Source: Flavobacterium hercynium (GTDB taxonomy: Bacteria > Bacteroidota > Bacteroidia > Flavobacteriales > Flavobacteriaceae). Taken from it: DNA of 64,000 bases. Position 1 is the first letter of the stretch. Every line of letters starts with the position of its first letter. Shown in pieces: positions 17,436 to 25,194 of the stretch. The notes beneath the pieces are model-generated. The model worked only from the letters and a program-made list of their open reading frames with translations. It was not told the origin of the DNA and made no database searches. The position numbers and the translations under genes are program-made. The stretch covers positions 141,905 to 205,904 of the forward strand of contig NZ_MUGW01000025.1 in the NCBI RefSeq assembly GCF_002217285.1. The letters are read 5' to 3'.

Positions 17436-17975
17436 CTATACCTTAATAATATTTATTCTATTGCTTTCTACAAAAGTGATCAGCTCCTTCATATTACGAC
17501 CGTCACTGGTATCGTTAGAAATTGAAATAATATGTGAATCATCTTTAATGTATAGAAAGAAAAAATCTTTTGTTAACACCGCTTTCTCTATCTGACACCA
17601 CTGGTAGGTAAAAGTTCCTAATGGAGCTTGTACGTAAATGTTCGAAGCGGCAAAATTTAATTTGTACTTTCCAATAAAATCTGTGTACAAAACAAGCTTG
17701 CTTGTTAACTCGAGAATTACTTTGCAAATTGCATTTACAGAGAAACAGTAAAATGTAATAGACAAAATTATTAATACTAAATTTTGAAGTTCCCATTCTA
17801 TGAGGTCATCTTCTGTTTTCAAAGTGAAAAAATTAAAAAAAATAATGTAGAATAAAATTAATATCAAAAAAAAAGTGATTTTTTCTTTGCATAAGCGCCT
17901 AAAATACATATTGTTCAGCTTTCTGATTTCAGTAAGATTTAACTCAAATTCTAAAGAAATTTTAGAGGTGTTCAT
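17436..17975 (-). CDS. YcxB-like membrane protein
   Basis: This 179-residue protein has two hydrophobic helices at about 33-51 (FFLILILFYIIFFNFF) and 65-86, then a C-terminal soluble domain with the YcxB-type pattern APLGTFTYQWCQIEKAVLTKDFFFLYI. These are PH-like membrane proteins of unknown role. It stands alone. The T6SS island begins 300 bp upstream on the same strand, without evident connection. Confidence 0.7.
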   Translation of the reverse strand: MNTSKISLEFELNLTEIRKLNNMYFRRLCKEKITFFLILILFYIIFFNFFTLKTEDDLIEWELQNLVLIILSITFYCFSVNAICKVILELTSKLVLYTDFIGKYKLNFAASNIYVQAPLGTFTYQWCQIEKAVLTKDFFFLYIKDDSHIISISNDTSDGRNMKELITFVESNRINIIKV

Positions 17976-18275
17976 ATTAATTTAAGATAATAGCAGTTAG
18001 TATTAATTTTACAGGTCTGCTGATCCTTTCTTTCTCAAAAAAAATCAATAGTACACATGTAGGTTTTGTACAAAATTACTTAAACTTAAAAGTAAAAGGC
18101 ATTTTTACAAACGCTAAAATTACCAATATAGGACATAATTTTTCGTTCTAAAAACACCTTAAAACAACAACTAAAAAATTAAATATCAACAACTTAAAAT
18201 CAATCAAAAGGTTTTCAATGGACTAACAATTCATAAATTACACATCTTATTAAAACGGCCTGATTCATCTAACTT
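17976..18275. other. Intergenic region, nothing recognised
   Basis: 300 bp of AT-rich sequence downstream of the DUF4280 gene. I see no strong terminator hairpin, repeat or ORF. Confidence 0.4.
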
Positions 18276-18614
18276 TTAACTTACTTTATGACTTTCTGTA
18301 TATCCTTTAAATTGAATTGATATTTTACCTCCAAGACTACATTGACAAGATGAATCCTGAGTTAGCAGTTTAAAATTATTAATATTATCTTTTAATGCCG
18401 TTTTTTGCCATTTTGCAGGTACCGGACAACACGAACTTTGCGTAATACTGCACACCCCAAAATTTGGAATATTGAGTTCCGGAACTATATCACTCTCCGT
18501 CGCGATACGCTTGTTTTCGATTAGGCAAAAATCCTGACTCATTACTTTTAACTGACTTGGTTTTGCTCCTTTATCACAAAGCAAAATTGCTTTTTCTGTT
18601 ACTTTCTCCGACAT
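18276..18614 (-). CDS. DUF4280 PAAR-like protein
   Basis: The 112-residue protein is Cys-rich with the DUF4280 pattern: AILLCDKGAKPSQLKV near the N-terminus, then FGVCSITQSSCCPVPAKWQ and CQCSLGGKISIQF near the C-terminus. DUF4280 proteins are PAAR-like and are believed to cap VgrG spikes or carry effectors in T6SS and related injection systems. It is the last gene of the VgrG island, 6 bp after the third immunity-like gene, so it is most probably cotranscribed with vgrG at 22676 and forms the tip of that spike. Confidence 0.82.
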   Translation of the reverse strand: MSEKVTEKAILLCDKGAKPSQLKVMSQDFCLIENKRIATESDIVPELNIPNFGVCSITQSSCCPVPAKWQKTALKDNINNFKLLTQDSSCQCSLGGKISIQFKGYTESHKVS

Positions 18615-18620
18615 ATTTTT

Positions 18621-19352
18621 CTATTTACGATTTAATACATTACCCCAAAAATTTATACTCGTATTTCTTTCTTCATAATTTTCATGACATTCGTCCAGGA
18701 AACGCTCCCACTCTATTTTGGTATATGATTTCCCTTTATACGTTTTAAAATAAGCGTTATCTTCTTTTTCTTTGCTTTCTAACGAATACAAGTACTGATC
18801 AAAAGGAGGTGTCAATTGATTATCATGAGAATAATAAGCGGTTTCAAATAAAACATCGCCTGTTGTTCCATCTATCAGAATATAGTCTCTTTTACCAATT
18901 GAATCTTTCGATGGCAAATAAACTTCATAAACAGGTTTCTTAATTTTGTCCTCAATTCGCCGGCTTACAACGACATTTTGTTTGTTATCATCGATGTCAA
19001 TATCATGTTCTTTTTTAATTTTCAGAATTAATTCTTTTAACGAAAAACTGTACGGTTCATCATGATCTGTCTCTTTAATAAGGATCCCATTTTCATTATA
19101 AAATTTTCCAATAGCAATTGGAAATTGATTAAAACACATAACATAAGCTCTTAAAACAGCTGATTTTTTATCATAAATCCATGTTTTGGTATATCTATTA
19201 AAAGTTAAACTCCTCTTTATTTGTATTTTATTTTTATGAGAAGTAATGCGTACCCGCTCATTTCCTTTTTTCAAAAACTTATCATTTTCTGATGAAGTCC
19301 AGTCTTGATCAATCTCCCAGTCTTGATATTTAGCTATAGTAAAATATTCCAT
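18621..19352 (-). CDS. Putative immunity protein with PepSY-like module (signal peptide detached by frameshift)
   Basis: The 243 residues are related to the products at 24348-25193 and 22946-24346. Shared blocks are YxxWEID, LKKGxERVxI, the YwqK-like FYNENGILIKE, a PepSY-like module at about 102-172 (helix FSLKELILKIKKEHDIDI, then PVYEVYL and YILIDGTTGDVLFE), PPFDQYL, and the tail YKTYKGKSYTKIEWERF. Unlike its relatives it has no export signal in frame. A signal-peptide-like frame lies just upstream at 19372-19446 in another frame. It is in the vgrG operon, 6 bp before the DUF4280 gene. The immunity role is inferred. Confidence 0.7.
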   Translation of the reverse strand: MEYFTIAKYQDWEIDQDWTSSENDKFLKKGNERVRITSHKNKIQIKRSLTFNRYTKTWIYDKKSAVLRAYVMCFNQFPIAIGKFYNENGILIKETDHDEPYSFSLKELILKIKKEHDIDIDDNKQNVVVSRRIEDKIKKPVYEVYLPSKDSIGKRDYILIDGTTGDVLFETAYYSHDNQLTPPFDQYLYSLESKEKEDNAYFKTYKGKSYTKIEWERFLDECHENYEERNTSINFWGNVLNRK

Positions 19353-19371
19353 TTTATTTTGGTTTATAGGA

Positions 19372-19446
19372 TTAGTATTGCTGTTCTATTTGCCGTGAAG
19401 CAGGACATAATGATACCAGGCATACCATTATGAATATCTTAATCAT
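19372..19446 (-). pseudogene. Detached signal-peptide fragment of the immunity-like gene
   Basis: ATG 19446 begins 20 bp after the vgrG stop and encodes MIKIFIMVCLVSLCPASRQ, then IEQQY and stop. Shifting by one nucleotide at about 19380 continues as NTNPINQNK-MEYF into the 19352 gene, matching QNK/NKMEYF before the same domain in the two paralogues. I read this as the original start, broken by a +1 frameshift. Confidence 0.65.
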
Positions 19447-19466
19447 TTAATTAAAAAATAGTGCCA

Positions 19467-22400
19467 TTAAATGATATTATCATTTATGATTTTCCATTGC
19501 CAGTACCATGTCGAATAAGCTTCTTTACTATATCCCATTACATTGTTTGTAGCACTTGTAGGATTGGATACTGGTTGAATAGTATTAGCTTTTCCATTAG
19601 GAAAAGTATATTTATAATTAGATGTATGAGACGGTATTACATCATGGTCCCGATGTGAATGATAAAGCCCCAGACCATGAAGCACCTCATGAGCTAATAC
19701 ATGTTCATAACCGCTTGATACATCTGTATACATTATAACATTTGACATCCCTACAGCTTCAACCTCGCCGAATGTACCTACATCATTTGAACTGACTCCA
19801 AATTTGAAAATGGTAAAATGATCCTCATATTTTTCATTCTCCAAAGCACCGGTTGCATCTTTAGACATAAAAAAAAGTTCTTTACATTTTTCGTATAAAT
19901 CTGAATTTAGTACACTTTTTCCGTTCGTAGCAATCATATGTTTTATACTTGATCCTGATAGAAATTTGCCTGAATTTGTAAAATCCGGATACTCACTTAA
20001 ATCCAAAGTAGTATCCTCCATAATAGGCACAATTAGAGCTTGATGTAAAGTCTTGTATAAATTTTCTTTTTCTTCGGTAGAAAATGATGCATATTCTGTA
20101 GGCAATGATGGATCTGTAGCAGTCCAAATGCCTACTAAAACAAAATTCTCTTCATGGCGCGCTGTTTCATCATTTTTAAGAACTTTTAGTCTACCTGCAA
20201 GTTTTCGCTCTACTATATCTGTAGCAGCAGATCCTCCTGAAGCATTAGAAGCTATTTTTGGATAAGCATAAATATCAATATACTGATCGCGATCAAGATC
20301 CTCCAGGCAGGTTATTTTTATAGTAATGTTTTTATCTTCGAGTCCGTTTGTTTTTGTATTCTCGCTAAGCGTATCCGTATCAACTTCTAACAAATCATCA
20401 TCATATTCAAACTCTAACTTCTCCAGGTCTTCCTCGATATCAATAAGCAATTTTAACTCAGCTTCATAAGGAGGCATAACTAAAGGTATATCAGTCAACG
20501 AGTCTACAAAATCTTCTGAAAATAAGGTTAGATAAGGTACAAAGTATTCTGTCGGGACAGATGCTGCTCCTGCTGCAGGCGTCGTTTTTCTTGTAATGGG
20601 TATGGACTCATATTCCAGTTTTAGTTTTTCAAAAGCTTCTACATTCGTGAGATTGGTTTTACCGTCTTTGTAACCGCTTTCAATAATACTTTCATAATCG
20701 GGTTCTGTGCTTAAACCATTGTCTTTTTCGCGAAGCCAGTCAAAACCGAATTCTCCTTTCCAGCTTGAAAGTGGTCTAAAATAAACTGTAGCGAGTGCAA
20801 TATGCTCTACAGGAGCAGCCTCTATTGTTTCAGGCGAATTGGTAAAGCTATTACCATTAGCACCGTGTATTTTTGCAGTACCCTGGCTGTTGATAATGGC
20901 CTCTTCATCAGAATGTACTATTACCTGTTCTTTACCATGCGTTTTGACTACTTTACCTTCGATATCAATCGTATCGTTACTGTTTATTAAAACTTTACCG
21001 CTACATAAATTCATAAAACCCTTTATGTATTGCTTCATTTCTTTTCCGCTGATATAAATTTTACTCAGTGCGTTAAGTATATAATCATTCGTCGTAATCT
21101 GAGTAGTTTCTGATGCGTTGATAATTAACTTCTTAACATCGATTTTTAAAATATCTGCTCTAAAATCGATAGTGTGATCTCCATTCAGCCCCATTTTACT
21201 GTTGGAAGCATCCTGAACTAAAATACTTCCTTCACCATCATTCATTACCAAGCGATTACCGCTTCGTGTGGCTAATACTTTAAGGTCATTATTTGGGGTA
21301 CTGAAACCGCTTTTTTCTTTATTATTGGTCATAATACCTTTTACAACAGGCAGTTCTGCATTGCCTCCCTGAAAATCTACCAAAACAGTATCACCAATCT
21401 CAGGAATAATATGCGAACCTCTGCTGCTGCCTCCGTAATTTTGAAGTAATGGAATATAAGGTGTGGTTTTATTTTTAGCTTGTTGCCAGGGCATTTGTAC
21501 CTGAACGCCACTTAATCCATCAGGATCAGCATTGGCGGTTACTATTGCAGTCTGACTTGTGCAATGTGGCAATAAATCGGGATTGGTTTGTGGAGAGAAA
21601 ACGGAACCATTAAAGTTTACGGCTGTAAAATGATTTTCGTAAGTTCCCTGATCTTCGCAAAAATGTGATATAGCTGTTACACAATACGTGCTTTCGAGCT
21701 GTACATCAACACCTTTTATGCGAACTGTATTACCAAGTGTAATTCCGGGAACCTCGCTTGTTGCTTTTATCTCCATTAATTCACCCAAAACCGAGCGCAT
21801 CTTATTTTTAGCATATTCTTCTAAAGTTGATTTTCCCCGTCCGCCAACAGCATTTTGATTCAGCTGTAGTTGTGATTTCTGATTAAAAACCGTAGCCGAT
21901 TTGTTTAAAAAATTCTGATGAAAACCGTCGCATTCATTGCGATACTGCATGATATCATCTTTTGCATAATCTCCACTGCGATTATCGTTTTCTATAACTT
22001 CAAAAAGAGAAGGAACTACTTTCATCGTATAATCAAATTGTTGCATGTTTGTACCATACACCAATGTTGGTTCACCTCCCGAAGTTCCCGGAGCACCAAA
22101 AACCATCACACGGCCGTTGTCGTAAAAGTAATGTCCGTACCGTTTGGCAAGACTGTTTAAGAAATCAAAAGTACTTTCATTATACTGAACGGTATACGGC
22201 AGGAGATTCTTGTAAAACGGAAAAATATTCAGATCGATATCGTAGCCCGCTTTGGTCTCGGTTACAATATCGTTTAAGGATTTGTTGGTAAAAGAGTTGC
22301 ATTTCAAACCATCATCTAAAAGTACAGAACAACTGTGACCCGAAATAAATAGCGTTTCTTCGAGATCCTCAATTCTGGATTTTCGTGTTTTGATTTTGGT

Positions 22401-22676
22401 TACAATGCCCGAAAAATGCAGTACGTAATCGTTACAGTTTGTAAAAAGCATCAGATCCTCTAATCCTTCAACGGGTTTGATTTCGATGGTAACTTTTTCG
22501 CCATACAAACGTTGCGAGACGGGCATAACGCTTTTAAATTCTGACACCAAAAAGTCTTGCCTTACTTCTACTGAAAAGGTATTGTGAGCATGAATCTTCT
22601 GATTGATTTTTAAATTACTGAAATTCGTAATCGTAATGTCACCAATTGTAATGGTTACGTTGGTTTGCAATGCCAT
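19467..22676 (-). CDS. vgrG: VgrG spike protein with C-terminal metzincin protease effector domain (copy 1)
   Basis: The 1069 residues begin with a VgrG/gp27-like region (1-360), then a gp5-type OB fold (about 375-465, VQVQMPWQQAKNKTTPYIPL, EIGDTVLVDFQGGNAELPVVKG), a beta-helix-like stretch (about 500-620), and a linker with FGFDWLREKDNG and YFVPYLTLF. The last 250 residues contain HEVLHGLGLYH (996-1006), a perfect HExxHxxGxxH zinc motif, and a downstream Met-turn (NNVMGYS, Met 1047). It is thus a specialised spike delivering a metzincin-type peptidase. It is followed by an immunity-like gene and the DUF4280 gene. It belongs to a T6SS of Bacteroidota type. No other tss genes are in the window. 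Confidence 0.92.
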   Translation of the reverse strand: MALQTNVTITIGDITITNFSNLKINQKIHAHNTFSVEVRQDFLVSEFKSVMPVSQRLYGEKVTIEIKPVEGLEDLMLFTNCNDYVLHFSGIVTKIKTRKSRIEDLEETLFISGHSCSVLLDDGLKCNSFTNKSLNDIVTETKAGYDIDLNIFPFYKNLLPYTVQYNESTFDFLNSLAKRYGHYFYDNGRVMVFGAPGTSGGEPTLVYGTNMQQFDYTMKVVPSLFEVIENDNRSGDYAKDDIMQYRNECDGFHQNFLNKSATVFNQKSQLQLNQNAVGGRGKSTLEEYAKNKMRSVLGELMEIKATSEVPGITLGNTVRIKGVDVQLESTYCVTAISHFCEDQGTYENHFTAVNFNGSVFSPQTNPDLLPHCTSQTAIVTANADPDGLSGVQVQMPWQQAKNKTTPYIPLLQNYGGSSRGSHIIPEIGDTVLVDFQGGNAELPVVKGIMTNNKEKSGFSTPNNDLKVLATRSGNRLVMNDGEGSILVQDASNSKMGLNGDHTIDFRADILKIDVKKLIINASETTQITTNDYILNALSKIYISGKEMKQYIKGFMNLCSGKVLINSNDTIDIEGKVVKTHGKEQVIVHSDEEAIINSQGTAKIHGANGNSFTNSPETIEAAPVEHIALATVYFRPLSSWKGEFGFDWLREKDNGLSTEPDYESIIESGYKDGKTNLTNVEAFEKLKLEYESIPITRKTTPAAGAASVPTEYFVPYLTLFSEDFVDSLTDIPLVMPPYEAELKLLIDIEEDLEKLEFEYDDDLLEVDTDTLSENTKTNGLEDKNITIKITCLEDLDRDQYIDIYAYPKIASNASGGSAATDIVERKLAGRLKVLKNDETARHEENFVLVGIWTATDPSLPTEYASFSTEEKENLYKTLHQALIVPIMEDTTLDLSEYPDFTNSGKFLSGSSIKHMIATNGKSVLNSDLYEKCKELFFMSKDATGALENEKYEDHFTIFKFGVSSNDVGTFGEVEAVGMSNVIMYTDVSSGYEHVLAHEVLHGLGLYHSHRDHDVIPSHTSNYKYTFPNGKANTIQPVSNPTSATNNVMGYSKEAYSTWYWQWKIINDNII

Positions 22677-22684
22677 AGCATTTA

Positions 22685-22769
22685 TTGATTTAAAGTTTGG
22701 TTATTAACATGCTATTCAAACTTTAAATCAATTGCTGAGTGGTATTCAAAAAGAGATAAAATAGCATGT
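22685..22769 (-). promoter_or_regulatory. vgrG copy 1 leader: perfect inverted repeat, conserved 18-mer and possible pseudoknot
   Basis: TTGATTTAAAGTTTG (22685-22699) and its exact reverse complement (22717-22731) flank a 17-nt loop. The 3' arm on the mRNA ends 8 nt before the vgrG ATG. An 18-mer, TGAGTGGTATTCAAAAAG (22736-22753), is shared exactly with the second vgrG leader. ACATGCTATT in the loop (22707-22716) is complementary to 22760-22769. Confidence 0.7.
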
Positions 22770-22945
22770 GTTTATTTCCCTAAATTAAGAATAAATATTA
22801 AACAGACAAGGGAAATAATATTATTTAACAAAAAAGGAATCAGTTACATTGTAAGTAGTGTATTGAAATTTTAAATTATTTCTTTTTACAGATATAACAA
22901 TTCTTTTTACGGGGTATTAATACTTCTAAAAATTTAGCGCTTTTT

Positions 22946-24346
22946 TTAATCTTCGTTATTATTAAACCATTTTTCTTCAAAGTCTTCCCATTCTGTTTTA
23001 GTATACGATTTACCTTTGTACGTCTTGTAATAAGAGTTGTTATTTTTATCTTTATTTTCTTCGTCTAAAAAATAAAAATATTTACTGTAAGGAGAGGGAA
23101 ATTTCACATTAACTCTACACTTAGGATAATAAAAATCAGTTTCAAGTAAAATCTCACCTGTCGCTCCATCTATTAAAAAACAATCCGTCATATAATGAGG
23201 ATTATTTTTGGATCCAATTTCAACTTTATAATAAGTTTTTTTATCACTAAAACTTACAAATCTTTTTGTCCTAATATTTAGTTTTAGATCTGCTATGTCC
23301 ACATTACATTCTTTTTTAATTTTATCACTAACTTGTGCTAGTGAAAAAATATAAGGTTCGTCGTTATTTTTTTCTAAAATCAAACCACCATTTTTATAAT
23401 AGATTTTATCAACTCCTATTGAAAGATCATTTAAGTAATTTTCTTCTCTAAGTATTGTTTTAGTAGAATCATTATATACTTTTACTTTTCGATAGAGATT
23501 TTCTACAGAGGTATTTTCTACATGTATTTTGTGATTATAAAATGATATTGATAAACGTTCATTTCCTTTTCTTAAATATTTATGACTTTTGGATTGTGAT
23601 TTAGACTTGTCCTTTTTCCAGCTTTTGTATTTTTCCATGCTAAAGAATTCAATGTTTCTATTGTTGTCCTTTAATTGTTGACTTTTTCTCTCTTTCTCTT
23701 GCAAAGCGAGCAAGTACTGATCATATGGAGGAGGAACTGTATCACTTTGTAAATTGGAGCATATAGTTTCAAACAAAATATCACCTGTTGTTCCATCAAG
23801 TAAAACATAATTAATCTTTGCATTGTTGTTCTTGGACTGCATACGTACTTCGTAAAAAATCTTTGAAGAAATTCTATCTTCAGATTTACGTACTGTAGCT
23901 CCCTGAGTTTTGTCTTCTAAATCAATACTATACTCTTTTTTAATTTTTTCAACCAGTTCAATTATTGAATAATAACTCCAATATTCAATAGAAGTATACA
24001 TAAAAGGAGCACCTTTGTCATCATATTCTAAATGAGAATGCATGTTAATGTCATAAAATGTCATAGAACGATGCTCTAAATGCTTGTCTTTTCCGTAATA
24101 ATATGATTTTATTACATGTGTTTTTTTTGTGAAACTTCTATTTACATCTATTGTATTATCGTAATTATCTATAGTAATACGTTCGCTACCTTTTTTTAGA
24201 TTTTTTTTATTTTCTCTCGTTTTACAATCTGTATCTATTTCCCAATCTTTGTAGATATCTGCATTAAAATATTCCATTTTATTTTTCTGTTGTGCTAAGC
24301 CATTAAAAGCTAAAACTAAGCACCAAATCATCACTAATTTATTCAT
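22946..24346 (-). CDS. Putative periplasmic immunity protein with two tandem PepSY-like modules
   Basis: I choose ATG 24346 (MNKLVMIWCLVLAFNGLAQQ), which gives a Sec signal peptide and starts 1 bp after the preceding gene's stop. The longer frame from 24433 would overlap that gene by 86 bp. The 466-residue protein is an internal duplication. Both halves have YxxW, LRKG/LKKG-xERxxI, a PepSY-like module (about 126-194 with VLLDGTTGDILFET; about 333-403 with FLIDGATGEILLET) and PPYDQYL/SPYSKYF. The tail YKTYKGKSYTKTEWEDFEE occurs once. It is cotranscribed with vgrG copy 2. Function inferred. Confidence 0.75.
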   Translation of the reverse strand: MNKLVMIWCLVLAFNGLAQQKNKMEYFNADIYKDWEIDTDCKTRENKKNLKKGSERITIDNYDNTIDVNRSFTKKTHVIKSYYYGKDKHLEHRSMTFYDINMHSHLEYDDKGAPFMYTSIEYWSYYSIIELVEKIKKEYSIDLEDKTQGATVRKSEDRISSKIFYEVRMQSKNNNAKINYVLLDGTTGDILFETICSNLQSDTVPPPYDQYLLALQEKERKSQQLKDNNRNIEFFSMEKYKSWKKDKSKSQSKSHKYLRKGNERLSISFYNHKIHVENTSVENLYRKVKVYNDSTKTILREENYLNDLSIGVDKIYYKNGGLILEKNNDEPYIFSLAQVSDKIKKECNVDIADLKLNIRTKRFVSFSDKKTYYKVEIGSKNNPHYMTDCFLIDGATGEILLETDFYYPKCRVNVKFPSPYSKYFYFLDEENKDKNNNSYYKTYKGKSYTKTEWEDFEEKWFNNNED

Positions 24347-24347
24347 C

Positions 24348-25193
24348 CTATCGATTTTTCTTAAAAATGTTATCAAGAAAAAAATTTCCTCCCTTTTTTC
24401 GTTCTTCGTAATCTCTAAACCATTCTTCCTCAAAAGCTTCCCATTCTTTTTTAGTGTAGTTTTTGCCTTTGTAGTTTTTGTAAAAAGCGTTGTCTTCTTG
24501 TTCTTTTTTTTCTTTGATCTCTAAATATTGGTCAAAAGGGGGCACTGCATGTTCATCATATCTGGAGAGAATAGTTTTAAATAATATTTCACCTGTTGTG
24601 CCATCAATTATAATACAATCCATTTCATAATTAGGAGATTTTTTAGACCGCATATAAACCTCATAATAAGGCTTTTGAGCATCGCCTTCCAACCATCGGT
24701 CTGCAACAGCATTTTGTCTTCTGTCTTCCAAATCAATATCATATTCTTTTTTAACTTTTTCAATAAGTTGCTGTAATGAAAACTTATAGGGTTTGTCGTT
24801 ATCTATTTCATAAAGATGTACACCTTTTTCATCGTATGTTTTTTCTATCCCTATGGAAATTTGATAAAACTCCATAACAAAAACACGTAAAATACCGGTT
24901 TTTTTATCGTAAACATATGTTCTTCTGTATGGGTTTATTACGGAGCTTCTCTCTATCTGTATTTTGCCTTTATGGGACCATATTTGCACTCGTTCGCTAT
25001 CTTTTTTGAGAAATTTATCATCTTCTGCTTGAGAATAACGGTTATCGATTTCCCAATCTTTATATTGTTCTATATTAAAATATCGCACTTCGTTTTTATT
25101 TTGATTATTTTTAGTTTTTTTAGATGTCGCTTTAATTTGACTATTACAACTATATGTTGTTATTATGAATAATAGAAAAAGTACTTTTTTCAT
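24348..25193 (-). CDS. Putative immunity lipoprotein with PepSY-like module
   Basis: The 281 residues start with a lipoprotein signal (lipobox TYSC, Cys 16). Domain order is YKDWEID (44-50), KKDSERVQI (63-71), the YwqK-like YDEKGVHLYEI (120-130), a PepSY-like module (about 137-207; FSLQQLIEKVKKEYDIDL, PYYEVYM, CIIIDGTTGEILFKT), PPFDQYL, and a terminal YKGKNYTKKEWEAFEEEWF. It starts 1 bp after the stop of vgrG copy 2, as immunity genes typically do. A periplasm-facing lipoprotein would be rightly placed to neutralise an incoming protease. PepSY domains are known in propeptides that inhibit metalloproteases, so inhibition is a plausible mechanism. Confidence 0.75.
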   Translation of the reverse strand: MKKVLFLLFIITTYSCNSQIKATSKKTKNNQNKNEVRYFNIEQYKDWEIDNRYSQAEDDKFLKKDSERVQIWSHKGKIQIERSSVINPYRRTYVYDKKTGILRVFVMEFYQISIGIEKTYDEKGVHLYEIDNDKPYKFSLQQLIEKVKKEYDIDLEDRRQNAVADRWLEGDAQKPYYEVYMRSKKSPNYEMDCIIIDGTTGEILFKTILSRYDEHAVPPFDQYLEIKEKKEQEDNAFYKNYKGKNYTKKEWEAFEEEWFRDYEERKKGGNFFLDNIFKKNR

Positions 25194-25194
25194 C

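Noticed and set aside
24347..24433. Longer N-terminus for the two-module immunity-like protein
   Set aside because: It would overlap the preceding gene by 86 bp and bury the signal peptide. ATG 24346 gives correct spacing and a clean signal.
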